Of a stretch of 64,000 bases of DNA, positions 44,299-53,448 are shown one piece after another. The translations under genes and the position numbers were made by a program. Source of the stretch: Myxococcus virescens (lineage in GTDB: Bacteria; Myxococcota; Myxococcia; Myxococcales; Myxococcaceae). Each line of letters begins with the position of its first letter. Position 1 is the first letter of the stretch. The stretch is taken from positions 62,001-126,000 of the forward strand of contig NZ_FNAJ01000011.1 of NCBI RefSeq assembly GCF_900101905.1, written 5' to 3'. Below the pieces are notes generated by a model, which ran no database searches, was not told where the DNA came from, and saw only the letters and a list, made by a program, of their open reading frames with translations.

Positions 44299-45612
44299 AT
44301 GTCCAAGGCTTCCCCGAGCAAAGTACCCACTCGCGTGGCGGACCCCGCACTCGAGTCCCTGTTCGACGTCCACGAGGCCACGCTTCCCAACGGCCTCCAG
44401 GTGCGGCTGCTCGCCAACCACCAGGCGCCTGTCGTCAGTCTCTACACCGTGTTCCAGGTCGGCAGCCGCAACGAGCGGCCCGGCATCACCGGCATCAGCC
44501 ACCTGTTCGAGCACATGATGTTCAACGGGGCGAAGAAGTACGGCCCCAAGATGTTCGACAAGACGCTGGAGTCCAACGGCGGCCGCTCGAACGCGTACAC
44601 GTCCACCGACCTGACGGTGTACTACGACGACTTCTCCGCCGACGCGCTAGAGACGGTGCTGGACCTGGAGTCGGACCGGATGCGCTCGCTGCGCATCTCC
44701 CAGGCGACGCTCACCAGCGAGCGCGAGGTGGTGAAGGAAGAGCGCCGCGTCCGCGTGGACAACGACATCTTCGGCCTCATGGACGAGGAGCTGGGCACGC
44801 TCGTCTACAAGGCGCATCCCTACCGCTGGCCTGTCATTGGATGGATGGCGGACATCGAGGCCATCCGCCGCGAGGACTGCCAGGACTACTTCCGCACCTA
44901 CTACGCGCCCAACAACGCGGTGCTCTACATCGTCGGGGCCATCGACCCGAAGAAGACGCTGGCGCTGGTACGCAAATACTACGGGAACATCCCCAAGGGC
45001 CCCGCGCCCGCGGCGGTGCTCAACTCGGAGCCCGAGCAGAAGGGCGAGCGCCGCGCCGAGGTCCGCCACCCCGCACAGTCCCCCGCGCTGATGCTGGGCT
45101 TCCGGGGGCCGGCCGCGCGCGATGACGACACCTTCGTGCTGGACGTCATCCAGTACGTGCTGACGAAGGGGGAGGGGAGCCGGCTGATCCGCTCGCTGGT
45201 GTACGAGCAGAAGCTGGCCGTGTCGCTGATGCTCGACTGGAGCTGGCGCATCGACCCGGGCACCATCCTCTTCTACCTGGCCCTGAAGCCGGACTCCGAC
45301 CCGAAGAAGGTGGAGGCCGCGCTGTACGCCGAACTGGAGAAGATCGCGCGCGAGGGCATCACCGAGCGCGAGCTGCAGAAGGCGCAGAACAACCTGCGCT
45401 CGGACCACCTGCGCGAGCTGGCCACGAACAGCGGCCGGGCGCATGCCCTGGGCCACTACGAGGCGTTGCTCGGCGACTGGCGCCGGTTGCTGACGCTGCC
45501 CTCCACCTACGCCTCCATCACCAACGACCAGGTCAAGGCTGTGGCCGCGAAGTACTTCGCGCCCGAGCGCCGCTCCGTGGTGACGCTGGTTCCCGCGCCC
45601 ACCGAAGCCTGA
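44299..45612 (+). CDS. M16 zinc metallopeptidase, catalytic subunit
   Basis: The 437-residue protein shows the inverted zinc motif HLFEHMMFNG (HxxEH) near residues 68-72. The third ligand is in the following helix (SEREVVKEERRV) about 75 residues later, and the R/Y substrate residues are in the C-terminal half (LAVSLMLDWSW). It has no signal peptide. It should form a heterodimeric chamber with the next gene product, as in PqqF/MPP-type M16B enzymes, degrading peptides. TAGGTT lies ten bases before the ATG and there is no ribosome site, so it may be leaderless or read through from the response regulator. Confidence 0.93.
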   Translation: MSKASPSKVPTRVADPALESLFDVHEATLPNGLQVRLLANHQAPVVSLYTVFQVGSRNERPGITGISHLFEHMMFNGAKKYGPKMFDKTLESNGGRSNAYTSTDLTVYYDDFSADALETVLDLESDRMRSLRISQATLTSEREVVKEERRVRVDNDIFGLMDEELGTLVYKAHPYRWPVIGWMADIEAIRREDCQDYFRTYYAPNNAVLYIVGAIDPKKTLALVRKYYGNIPKGPAPAAVLNSEPEQKGERRAEVRHPAQSPALMLGFRGPAARDDDTFVLDVIQYVLTKGEGSRLIRSLVYEQKLAVSLMLDWSWRIDPGTILFYLALKPDSDPKKVEAALYAELEKIAREGITERELQKAQNNLRSDHLRELATNSGRAHALGHYEALLGDWRRLLTLPSTYASITNDQVKAVAAKYFAPERRSVVTLVPAPTEA

Positions 45613-45641
45613 GCCCGGTCCGTACAAGGAAACCTCCCGAT

Positions 45642-47081
45642 ATGGCTTCTCGCAAGAGCCCCTCCCGAAAGTCCCCCGCACGTCCGGCGAAGCGCGCCGG
45701 CGGCAAGGCCCCCGTCGCTCGCAAGGCTTCGCCGAAGCGCGGCGCGGCCCGCGCCACGACGAGCGCCCTCACGCTTCCCACGCTGCACGAAAGCACCACG
45801 TCCAGTGGCCTGAAGGTCATCGCCGCCGAGCGCGGCCCCCTGCCCATGGTGTCCGTGCGGCTGGTGATTCGCGCGGGCAGCGCCACCGACCCGGATGGCA
45901 AGCACGGCCTGGCGGACTTCACCGCCCGGCTGCTGCGCCGGGGCACCCGCCGGCTGAACGCGCAGGCCATCGACGAAGCGGTGGAGTTCGTCGGTGCCAG
46001 CCTGGGCGTGGGTGTGAGTGAAGACACGCTGTCGGTGGCCCTCACCACGCCGTCCGAGCACTTCGCGCAGATGCTCGACATCCTGGGCCAGTTGGTGCGC
46101 GAGCCCACGTTCCCGCAGTCCGAAGTGGACGATGCGCGCGAGCGCGAGCTGGCGCAGTTCGCCAATGACCTGGACGACCCGTCCATCATCGCCGACCGCG
46201 CCATGGTCCGCGCGCTCTGGGGCAACCACCCCTACGGCCACGACGTGGGCGGTTCGTCGAAGACCGTGAAGACCTTCACGCGCGATGACGTGGTGCGCTT
46301 CCACCAGGAGCGCATGGGCCCCAAGGTGTCCATGCTCATCGTGGTGGGCGCGGTGGACCCGCAGCGTGTGGCTGCCGCGGCGGAAGACGCCTTCGCTGAT
46401 TGGACGGGCGGGCCGGATGCGCCCGTGGCCATTCCCGCGCCGGAGCGCATTGCCCTGGGTGGGCGGGTCATCATCGTGGACAAGCCGGACCAGACGCAGT
46501 CGCAGGTGCGGCTGGGCGGCCCCGGCATGCGCATGGGCCACGAGGACTATTTCCCCGCCACGGCGATGAACATCGCCCTGGGCGGTGGGTTCACCTCGCG
46601 CCTGATGAACGAGATTCGCGTCAACCGCGGCCTCACGTACGGCGTCAGCTCGTGGTTCGACTCGATGAACGCGGCCGGCGTCTTCGCGCTGTCCACCTTC
46701 ACGAAGACGGAGTCCACGCGCGAAATCATCGACGTGGCGCTGGCGGAGATTGGCGGCGTCCGGGAGAAGGGGCTCAAGCCCCGCGAGCTGGCGGATGCCC
46801 AGGCCTACCTCGCCGGCCTGTACCCGCTGCGGACGGAGACGAACGAGTCCATTGCCGGAAGCATCGCCGAGGCCCGCCTGCACGGGCTGGGGGATGACTG
46901 GGTGGAGCGGTTCCGGGACCGGCTGCGCGCGGTGACGCCGAAGCAAGTCGTGGCCGCCGCCAAGAAGTACTGCTTCGCGCAGGCGCCCGCCGTGGTGGTG
47001 CTGGGCAAGGCGGACGTGGTGAAGAAGCAGCTCAAGGGCCTGGGCCCCATCACCGTGGTGCCGGCGTCGGAGTACGAGTGA
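45642..47081 (+). CDS. M16 peptidase family, non-catalytic partner with basic N-terminal tail
   Basis: The 479-residue protein has the M16 fold (LPMVSVRLVIRAGSATDPDG; GLADFTARLLRRGT; AGVFALSTFTKTEST) but the HxxEH motif is replaced by HGLADF, so it cannot bind the catalytic zinc. The active subunit is the preceding gene, 29 bp upstream. The first 40 residues are a Lys/Arg/Ser/Pro/Ala tail (MASRKSPSRKSPARPAKRAG) with three S-P-x-K/R motifs, like histone H1 tails and unlike other M16 proteins. Its stop overlaps the GTG of the pseudouridine synthase gene (GTGA). Confidence 0.9.
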   Translation: MASRKSPSRKSPARPAKRAGGKAPVARKASPKRGAARATTSALTLPTLHESTTSSGLKVIAAERGPLPMVSVRLVIRAGSATDPDGKHGLADFTARLLRRGTRRLNAQAIDEAVEFVGASLGVGVSEDTLSVALTTPSEHFAQMLDILGQLVREPTFPQSEVDDARERELAQFANDLDDPSIIADRAMVRALWGNHPYGHDVGGSSKTVKTFTRDDVVRFHQERMGPKVSMLIVVGAVDPQRVAAAAEDAFADWTGGPDAPVAIPAPERIALGGRVIIVDKPDQTQSQVRLGGPGMRMGHEDYFPATAMNIALGGGFTSRLMNEIRVNRGLTYGVSSWFDSMNAAGVFALSTFTKTESTREIIDVALAEIGGVREKGLKPRELADAQAYLAGLYPLRTETNESIAGSIAEARLHGLGDDWVERFRDRLRAVTPKQVVAAAKKYCFAQAPAVVVLGKADVVKKQLKGLGPITVVPASEYE

Positions 47082-47782
47082 CGGACGTCCGCATCCTCTT
47101 CGAGGGCGGCGGCGTGCTCGTCGTGGACAAGCCGCCCGGGATGCTCGTCATTCCCGGGCGCGAAGGCGGCCCCTCGCTGCGGGAGTTGCTGGAGACGCAG
47201 CGGCGCCAGAAAATCTTCGTGGTGCACCGGTTGGATCGGGACACCTCGGGGGCCCTCGTGTTCGCACTCGACGCCGCGGTGCACCGGGCCCTGTCGGGCG
47301 CCTTCGAGACGGGGAAGGTGCGCAAGCGCTACGTGGCGCTGGTGGAGGGCCGGGTCGAAGCGCCGCACATGGTGGATGCGCCCCTGGTGGCGGGCAGGAA
47401 GGGGCGCATGCGGGTGGCTCGGCCTGGGGATACGGAAGCCAAGGCCTCGCGCACCCGCGTGCGGCCCGTGGAGACCTTCGAGCGTGCGTCCCTGGTGGAG
47501 GCCGAGCCGCTCACGGGGCGGACGCACCAGATTCGCGTGCACCTGCTGTCCCTGGGGCACCCGCTGCTGGTGGACCATCAGTACGGCCGCGAGGCGCCGC
47601 TGACGGAGAAGGACCTGGGCGGGGAAGGGGACTCGGTGGTGCTGTCACGCACGCCGCTTCATGCCGCGCGTGTGGGGTGGCCTGCCCTGGCAGGGGTCGA
47701 GGCACGCGCCGTGGAGGCGCCCGTGCCCGAGGACATGGCCCGTGCCCGCGAGTTGCTGCGGGCGTCCGTCACTTCACTTTGA
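47078..47782 (+). CDS. RluA-family pseudouridine synthase
   Basis: The 234-residue protein carries the catalytic motif VVHRLDRDTSGALVFA near residue 49, where Asp attacks the uracil. It also has LVVDKPPGMLV and the C-terminal TGRTHQIRVHLLSLGHPLLV and LHAARV motifs of the RluA/RluC/RluD group. There is no S4 domain, so it resembles RluA/TruC-type enzymes acting on rRNA or tRNA; the target site is unknown. It starts at a GTG overlapping the previous stop. It converges with the envelope-protein gene 14 bp away. Confidence 0.93.
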   Translation: MTDVRILFEGGGVLVVDKPPGMLVIPGREGGPSLRELLETQRRQKIFVVHRLDRDTSGALVFALDAAVHRALSGAFETGKVRKRYVALVEGRVEAPHMVDAPLVAGRKGRMRVARPGDTEAKASRTRVRPVETFERASLVEAEPLTGRTHQIRVHLLSLGHPLLVDHQYGREAPLTEKDLGGEGDSVVLSRTPLHAARVGWPALAGVEARAVEAPVPEDMARARELLRASVTSL

Positions 47783-47796
47783 AGCGCAGGGCCGGT

Positions 47797-49323
47797 TCAC
47801 GGTTCGAACCTCATTCCCAGGTACATCGCGAGCCCGCCGAGCTGACTGTCCAGCCAGGGCGTGTGCACCGGCGCCCAGGCGCCTCGCGCCTCCGCCAACG
47901 CGCTCCAGCGGCCGAAGCGATGGGCCGCTTGGAGGGAGACGAAGCCCATGCCGGAGACCCTGCTCTCTTTCACTTCGCCCTGGAGTTCGCTGGAGAGGTA
48001 GTGGTGGAAGGGGACGGGACCGGCGCCTGCCCGCCCGTGGAGGGAGAACGCGCCACGGCGGAAGAGCTCCGCGCGAGCGGAGAGCAGCAGGGGCAAGGCC
48101 AGCACCTGCGAGCGGACCGCTCCGAGCGCCTCGACCGGGCCACCGTACATGGCGGTGCGGGCTCCGACTTCCAGCTCCGCCGCGATGCGGTGCCTCCACC
48201 AAGGCGTGAGGACCGAGACGCCCACTCCGCCCGATGGACCCGTGTTGGCGCTACTCGCGATGACGCCTCCCGCGAGCAGGAAGAACGAACTCCGCCAGGT
48301 GTCGACCGCCTCGGATGCGGGCGCGGTGACGGGCGTGGACCGCACGGTGACGCCGGCCTCGGTGTGTGATGCGTGCGCCTGGTCCCGGTGGCGGACGCGC
48401 ACCTTCACCCGCCTGGCTCCGGAAGCGGGAACGACGCGAACACGCAGCACGTCCTGGGCATTGGCTCCGACGTCGGCCGAGTGGGGCGCATCTTCCGTCG
48501 GAAGCTCCTGTGCTGGCGGAGTGGAGCTGCTTCTCGCGGGTGCCGTCCGCGTTGCTGCATCTGACGGAGGCCCCGTCGTCCGCGGGGCCTCGGAGGTCGG
48601 GGCCACCACCGCTGATGTCGGCATGTCCTCATGGGGAAGGGCGACCGCCGCGCCTTCCGCCACCACGTCGACGTCACTGGCGTGCAGGGGCGCTTCGCCC
48701 GCCATCAGTAGCCAGCCTCCCTCCACCGAGGGCAGGGAAGGCGGCGTGAGTGCCGCGGCCAGCGGCGAGTCCGGCGGCGGGTCCAGTGGAACGGCTGCAT
48801 CAGTGCGAAGCGTCCCTCGCGTGGCCAGCACTCGCGCCTGCCGGACGCCAGGAGGGACTTCGACAGGCACGCGGGCCTGTCCCCGGGCGTTCGCTCGAAC
48901 AGGGCCGAAGCGACGATTCGCGACCTCCACCTCGACGTGCGCGCCCGCCGCCGTGGCGACATCGAGCTCCATGAGTCCCACCAGCGGCAGCCGCACCACC
49001 GTCACCGGGGGCGGCGCGTCCGCGGTGGGAGCGTCCGTCCAGAAGAGGAGGACGGCCACCTGGGGATAACGAACGGAAGGAGGCCGCCACTGGAAGAGGC
49101 GGACCGCACCACGCTCCACGCGGTTCGAGTCGAAGGTGCCCGTGGATGCCGCGGCGTGGAGGGTTCCCGTGCCGGCGGGGACCCGGACCTTCAACGTCAC
49201 CGGGGCATCGGTGCCGAGCACGATGCGCTCGGGCGACCAGGACACGGTGACGTCAGGTGTGGCCGCCAACCCCGCCACCGGCATGGCGAGGACCATCAGG
49301 AGGGGCAGCGCGCGCAGTGTCAT
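47797..49323 (-). CDS. Exported envelope protein with C-terminal beta-barrel-like region, unknown function
   Basis: The ATG at 49323 follows AGGAGGGG at nine bases. The 508-residue protein has a Sec signal (MTLRALPLLMVLAMPVAGLA) and an N-terminal Ig-like/bacterial-surface beta domain (VSWSPERIVLGTDAPVTLKV). A long Ala/Pro/Thr linker lies near 215-310. The C-terminal 170 residues are made of alternating hydrophobic strands (GGVGVSVLTPWWRHRIAAELE; AYLGM-type ending RFEP), as in small outer-membrane barrels. The final F-E-P is close to the usual aromatic C-terminus. No family is recognised. It follows the zinc-ribbon gene (49359-49940) by 35 bp on the same strand. Confidence 0.75.
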   Translation of the reverse strand: MTLRALPLLMVLAMPVAGLAATPDVTVSWSPERIVLGTDAPVTLKVRVPAGTGTLHAAASTGTFDSNRVERGAVRLFQWRPPSVRYPQVAVLLFWTDAPTADAPPPVTVVRLPLVGLMELDVATAAGAHVEVEVANRRFGPVRANARGQARVPVEVPPGVRQARVLATRGTLRTDAAVPLDPPPDSPLAAALTPPSLPSVEGGWLLMAGEAPLHASDVDVVAEGAAVALPHEDMPTSAVVAPTSEAPRTTGPPSDAATRTAPARSSSTPPAQELPTEDAPHSADVGANAQDVLRVRVVPASGARRVKVRVRHRDQAHASHTEAGVTVRSTPVTAPASEAVDTWRSSFFLLAGGVIASSANTGPSGGVGVSVLTPWWRHRIAAELEVGARTAMYGGPVEALGAVRSQVLALPLLLSARAELFRRGAFSLHGRAGAGPVPFHHYLSSELQGEVKESRVSGMGFVSLQAAHRFGRWSALAEARGAWAPVHTPWLDSQLGGLAMYLGMRFEP

Positions 49324-49358
49324 CGTCCGTGCCCCTCCTGATGAATGTGCGGCCCTGG

Positions 49359-49940
49359 TCAATCCTCCGACGCGGGGGGCGGCTCGGCGCCGTCAGCGGG
49401 CGCCGGCTCGGCGCTGTCACTGACGGGCAGGGGCTTGTCCGCGGGTCCGGTCACCTGCCGGTTGGGCGGGTTGAAGACCGGCTTCTCCACCGGGCCGCCA
49501 CCACGGCCGTGCACCAGCGTCTTGGTGTCGGTGCGGAAGGTGATGTCCACCTTGTCGCCGCGAACGGCCGACACGTAACCCGTGCCGAAGGTGGGATGCT
49601 GGATGACCTGATCCACCTTGTACGTGTCCTTCGGGCTGTAGCGGGGCGCGTTGGCGACATCCTTTCCAGCGAGCTGCTCCTCGAAGGAGATGATGACCTT
49701 CTCCGCCTTCGCGGACGCGCTCGAGCTGCTGCTGGAGGACGAGCGCGGGGTGCGGGTGGTGCTGGACGAGGGGCGATCCGTCGCACCGGGCGCCGCGCGA
49801 TAGGCGTGGTCTCCGCCACACGTGTTGCAGCGCACCCGAGCAATCTTCGTTCCCACCATCGCCAGGATGGTGTGCGCGAGGGTGAGCTTGCAGCGGGTAC
49901 AAAGCGCATCCACCTCGCCGCCGACCTTATGAGTTGCCAT
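49359..49940 (-). CDS. Zinc-ribbon protein with a CarD-like beta domain
   Basis: The ATG at 49940 begins MATHKVGGEVDALCTRCKLT. The CTRC and CNTC pairs (about 14-41) form a zinc ribbon. A Ser-rich linker follows (about 68-80), then VIQHPTFGTGYVSAVRGDKVDITF followed by KTLVHGR at about 115-145. That last part resembles the small SH3/Tudor-like domain of CarD/CdnL and UvrD ends, which binds RNA polymerase. The C-terminal tail is acidic and Pro-rich. CarD-type regulators were first found in M. xanthus, but kinship here is only by motif. A perfect 8-bp inverted repeat (49960-49967/49978-49985) lies in the leader, 20 bp before the start. Confidence 0.75.
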   Translation of the reverse strand: MATHKVGGEVDALCTRCKLTLAHTILAMVGTKIARVRCNTCGGDHAYRAAPGATDRPSSSTTRTPRSSSSSSSSASAKAEKVIISFEEQLAGKDVANAPRYSPKDTYKVDQVIQHPTFGTGYVSAVRGDKVDITFRTDTKTLVHGRGGGPVEKPVFNPPNRQVTGPADKPLPVSDSAEPAPADGAEPPPASED

Positions 49941-50105
49941 GTTCGTTCGTCTGTTTCTCTGCCCGGCAGGGGACGCCGCCGGGCATGGGAGTAAAGGGGC
50001 GCGGAACATAACGGCATCGCTTCCAAGGGAGGAAGTGTCTTCGTCGCTTGCCTCCCCGGGCCTTGTGCCGGCCTCCGGGCCGCCATAAAGAGTAGCCCCG
50101 AACGC

Positions 50106-50921
50106 ATGACCACGCAGACCCCCAGCAAGCCGGCACGCGAGCCCGGGCCCATCACCCAGGCCGTCACGAGCTTTGGCCAGGGCCTCATCGACATTGTCAG
50201 CACCCTGGGCGGAATCATCACCATGGGGCTGGCCGTGTTCCGCTGGAGCGTGCGGCGCCCCTTCCGGCTGGTCAACCTCTTCGCCCAGTTGGACTTCGTG
50301 GGCGTGGGGTCCATCTTCATCGTATCGCTCACCGGCACGTTCACCGGCATGGTCTTCGCGCTACAGACGTCCACCGCCTTTCAGCTCTTCGACGCGGAGA
50401 GCCTGGTGGGCCCCACGGTGGCGCTGACGCTCACCCGCGAGCTGGCGGCCGTGTTCTCCGCGCTGATGGTGACCATGCGCGCAGGCTCCGCCATGTGCAC
50501 CGAGCTGGGCACCATGCGCGTCACCGAGCAGGTGGACGCGCTGGAGACCATGGCCGTCAACCCGGTGCAGTACCTGTTGGTTCCCCGGGTGCTGGCCGGC
50601 CTCTTCATGGTGCCGGCGCTCACCATGCTCTTCAACACCATGGGCATGGGCGGGGCCTACGTGGTGGCCGTCGGGGGCCTGGGCATCTCCCCCGGGACCT
50701 TCCTCTCCCGGACGCAGCAGTGGCTGGCGCCCGAGGACATCTTCCAGGGCCTGCTCAAGGGCGCCGTGTTCGGCCTGTCGGTGTCCCTCATCTGCTGCTT
50801 CAAGGGCTTCAACGCCTCGGGCGGCGCCAAGGGCGTGGGGCAGGCCACCACGGAGGCGATGGTGGCCAGCGCCCTGTCCATCTTCATCCTCGACTTCATC
50901 CTGGGCGTCCTCTTCTTCTGA
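50106..50921 (+). CDS. mlaE: MlaE-type ABC transporter permease
   Basis: The 271-residue protein has five or six membrane helices and the family motifs FRLVNLFAQLDFVGVGSIFI, LTRELAAVFSALMVTMRAGSA and EQVDALETMAVNPVQYLLVP. This is the permease of the Mla phospholipid transporter, which moves lipids between inner and outer membranes. It overlaps the ATPase gene by TGATG. It lies divergent from the zinc-ribbon gene, with a 165-bp promoter region between them. mlaB and mlaC are not seen in the window, as in many delta-proteobacterial mla loci. Confidence 0.95.
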   Translation: MTTQTPSKPAREPGPITQAVTSFGQGLIDIVSTLGGIITMGLAVFRWSVRRPFRLVNLFAQLDFVGVGSIFIVSLTGTFTGMVFALQTSTAFQLFDAESLVGPTVALTLTRELAAVFSALMVTMRAGSAMCTELGTMRVTEQVDALETMAVNPVQYLLVPRVLAGLFMVPALTMLFNTMGMGGAYVVAVGGLGISPGTFLSRTQQWLAPEDIFQGLLKGAVFGLSVSLICCFKGFNASGGAKGVGQATTEAMVASALSIFILDFILGVLFF

Positions 50922-51700
50922 TGTCGCCCCCGGCTTCCAACGCTCCGGCGTCCGGCACGCCGATGATCCAGGTGGTCGACCTGCACAAGACATTCGGCGA
51001 CCACAAGGTGCTCACCGGCATCAACCTCACCGTGCCAGCCGGCAGCACCTGCGTCATCCTGGGCGGCTCCGGCTCCGGCAAGACGGTGCTGATGAAGCAC
51101 ATGATTGGCCTGCTCAAGCCGGACCGCGGCCAGGTCATCATCGACGGGGAGGACATCGTCCCCATGGGCGTCGAGGCGCTCCAGAAGGTGCGCAACAAGT
51201 TCGGCATGGTGTTCCAGGCCGCCGCGCTGTTCGACTCGATGACCGTCTTCGAGAACGTGGCCTTCCCGCTGCGGGAGCACACGAAGGATCCGGAGGACGT
51301 CATCCGCCAGAAGGTCCGCGCGCGGTTGGACCTGATGGGTCTGAAGAAGGAGGTCGAGGACCGGTTCCCCGCGGACCTGTCCGGCGGCATGCGCAAGCGG
51401 GTGGGCCTGGCGCGGGCCATCGTCATGGACCCGAAGGTGGTGCTCTACGACGAACCGACCACCGGCCTGGACCCCATCACCACGGACTATGTGGACGAGA
51501 TGATCCTGGCCGCCCAGAAGGAGCTGGGCGTCACCAGCGTGGTCATCAGCCATGACATCTCCTCCGCCTTCAACGTGGCGGACCAGATTGCCTTCCTCTC
51601 CAAGGGCGTCATCGTGGCCAGCGGTTCGCCGGAGCAGCTCCGCGAGGCGGATCACCCCGCGGTGAAGGTGTTCCTGGAGACCTGGTTCGGGAAGAACTGA
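50921..51700 (+). CDS. mlaF: MlaF-type ABC transporter ATPase
   Basis: The 259-residue ATPase has Walker A LGGSGSGKTV near residue 45, Q-loop FQAAALFDSMTV, signature LSGGMRKRVGLARA, Walker B VVLYDEPTTGLDP and switch His in VVISHDI. L-S-G-G-M-R-K-R is characteristic of the Mla/Ttg2A branch. The ATG uses the A of the mlaE stop (TGATG), so translation is coupled. A frame open further upstream lies inside mlaE out of phase and is not coding. It drives lipid movement through MlaE in the inner membrane. Confidence 0.96.
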   Translation: MSPPASNAPASGTPMIQVVDLHKTFGDHKVLTGINLTVPAGSTCVILGGSGSGKTVLMKHMIGLLKPDRGQVIIDGEDIVPMGVEALQKVRNKFGMVFQAAALFDSMTVFENVAFPLREHTKDPEDVIRQKVRARLDLMGLKKEVEDRFPADLSGGMRKRVGLARAIVMDPKVVLYDEPTTGLDPITTDYVDEMILAAQKELGVTSVVISHDISSAFNVADQIAFLSKGVIVASGSPEQLREADHPAVKVFLETWFGKN

Positions 51701-51807
51701 CCGGGGCTCGGAGCGGCGGGAGGGCGGGGGGCCCCCTAGGAAAATGTGGCACTCAGGATGCAAAACGTTAGAGTCGCGCCGGCCGGTCGCTCTCGGAGTC
51801 ACAACAG

Positions 51808-53337
51808 GTGAAGAAGCTCGTCACGCCCTTCCGTGTGGGCCTGCTGGTCATCGCGGCGGGGGCTTTTTTCGTCACCTTCGTCCTGTTCGCTCGCAAAGGT
51901 GGTTTGAGCGACAGCGAATCCACGAGGGTGTGGGCCTATTTCCGGGATGCGTCCGGCCTCGCCGTGCGTGGGCGCGTGCAGATCGCCGGTATCCCGGTGG
52001 GCGAAATCGACGACATCTCGCTCGAGGGGACGCGGGCGAAGGTCTGGTTGAAGATCCGCAACGACGTGGACCTGCGCGAGGACGCCGTCGTCACCAAGCG
52101 CTCCGAATCGCTGCTGGGTGACTACCTGCTGGACCTGAACCCCGGCACGGAGGGCGCCCCCAGCCTGGAGTCGGGTGGGCAGATCCGGCGCGTCGTCGAC
52201 ACCCAGGGCATGGAGGCCGTCTTCGAGTCGCTGTCGCAGATCACCGCCGACATCCAGGAAGTGACGGGGGCGCTGCGGGAAGTGCTCGGCGGTGAGCGTG
52301 GTGCGGGGTCGCTCCAGCGCATCGTGGAGAACCTGGTGCGGCTGTCGGACTCCGTGGATGCCACGGTCCGGCGCAACGCGGACCGCCTGGACACCATCGT
52401 CGGCAACGTCGAGGCCATCTCCGCGGACGTGCGCGGCATCACCCAGGGCAACCAGGCGGAAATCACCCGCATCATCGACAACATCGAGTTCATCACCCGC
52501 GACGTGCGCCAGGTGCTCGGCAGCGTGAAGAACATCGTGGGCACGGGTGAAGGCGACGTGAAGGAGACCGTCGCCAGCCTCAAGGAGACGCTCAAGAAGC
52601 TGGACGGCACGCTGGGCAACCTGGAGGAGATCACCCGCAAGGTGAAGGACGGGGAGGGCGCCGCCGGCGTGCTGCTGGCGGACGAGGCGGTGGGCCGCGA
52701 GCTCCGCGAGACGGTGCAGGACGTGTCGCGCTTCACGTCCCGCCTGACCGACCTCCAGGCGGAGATTGGCATCCAGAGCACCTACCTGGCCGCGCAGGGA
52801 AATTCGAAGAACGTCTTCTCCGTGCGGCTCATCCCCAAGCCGGACAAGTACTACCTGCTGGAGCTGGTGGACGACCCCCGCGGCAGCGTGACGACGGAGG
52901 TGTTGCAGACGAACCCGCCATCCGAGGGCGACCCCGTCGTTCAGACGCGGAAGGTGACCAAGGAGAGCCTCAAGGTCAGCGCGCAGTTCGCCAAGCGCTG
53001 GTACTTCACCACCCTGCGCGTGGGCCTCATCGAGTCCACCGGCGGCGTGGGCGCCGACCTCCACTTCTTCAACGACGCGCTCCGGTTCCAGGTGGACGCC
53101 TTCAACTTCGCGGACGACGAGCTGCGCTACCCCCGCCTGCGCGCCAGCCTGCGCGCCCAGCCCCTCGATCACCTCTATTTGATCGCCGGCATGGACGACA
53201 TGCTCAACGCCCAGCAGCGGGACCTGGCGACGCGGCGCCTGGTGGCGGGCCGCGACTTCTTTGTGGGCGGCGGCCTCTTCTTCACGGACGATGATCTGAA
53301 GGCCATCCTCACCTTGACAGGCATTCCGACGCCCTGA
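51808..53337 (+). CDS. mlaD: MlaD-type MCE-domain lipid-transfer protein, long form
   Basis: A GTG start gives MKKLVTPFRVGLLVIAAGAF, one membrane helix. The MCE domain follows at about 35-125 (VWAYFRDASGLAVRGRVQIAGIPVGEIDDI). Residues 130-320 are a long amphipathic helical stretch (TVRRNADRLDTIVGNVEAI). The last 190 residues are beta-rich (KYYLLELVDDPRG; FFVGGGLFFTDDDLKAILTL) and look barrel-like. Standard MlaD is about 180 residues. At 509, this form resembles the long MCE proteins whose helices build a needle or tunnel across the periplasm. It follows mlaF by 107 bp. Confidence 0.92.
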   Translation: MKKLVTPFRVGLLVIAAGAFFVTFVLFARKGGLSDSESTRVWAYFRDASGLAVRGRVQIAGIPVGEIDDISLEGTRAKVWLKIRNDVDLREDAVVTKRSESLLGDYLLDLNPGTEGAPSLESGGQIRRVVDTQGMEAVFESLSQITADIQEVTGALREVLGGERGAGSLQRIVENLVRLSDSVDATVRRNADRLDTIVGNVEAISADVRGITQGNQAEITRIIDNIEFITRDVRQVLGSVKNIVGTGEGDVKETVASLKETLKKLDGTLGNLEEITRKVKDGEGAAGVLLADEAVGRELRETVQDVSRFTSRLTDLQAEIGIQSTYLAAQGNSKNVFSVRLIPKPDKYYLLELVDDPRGSVTTEVLQTNPPSEGDPVVQTRKVTKESLKVSAQFAKRWYFTTLRVGLIESTGGVGADLHFFNDALRFQVDAFNFADDELRYPRLRASLRAQPLDHLYLIAGMDDMLNAQQRDLATRRLVAGRDFFVGGGLFFTDDDLKAILTLTGIPTP

Positions 53338-53353
53338 ACCCACCGCTCGGTGC

Positions 53354-53382
53354 TTGACGGAAAACGGGAAACGACGTACCCG
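53354..53382 (+). promoter_or_regulatory. Sigma-70-like promoter of the PfkB kinase gene
   Basis: TTGACG (53354-53359) and TACCCG (53377-53382) are separated by 17 bp, 67 bp upstream of the kinase ATG. The -35 is a good match, the -10 only partial. It lies in the gap after mlaD. Confidence 0.4.
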
Positions 53383-53448
53383 GCATGGGCACGGGGCCCA
53401 GGGGAGCGCCGTGCCTGATTTCACGGCATCTCCCCCCAGGAAGCTCGC

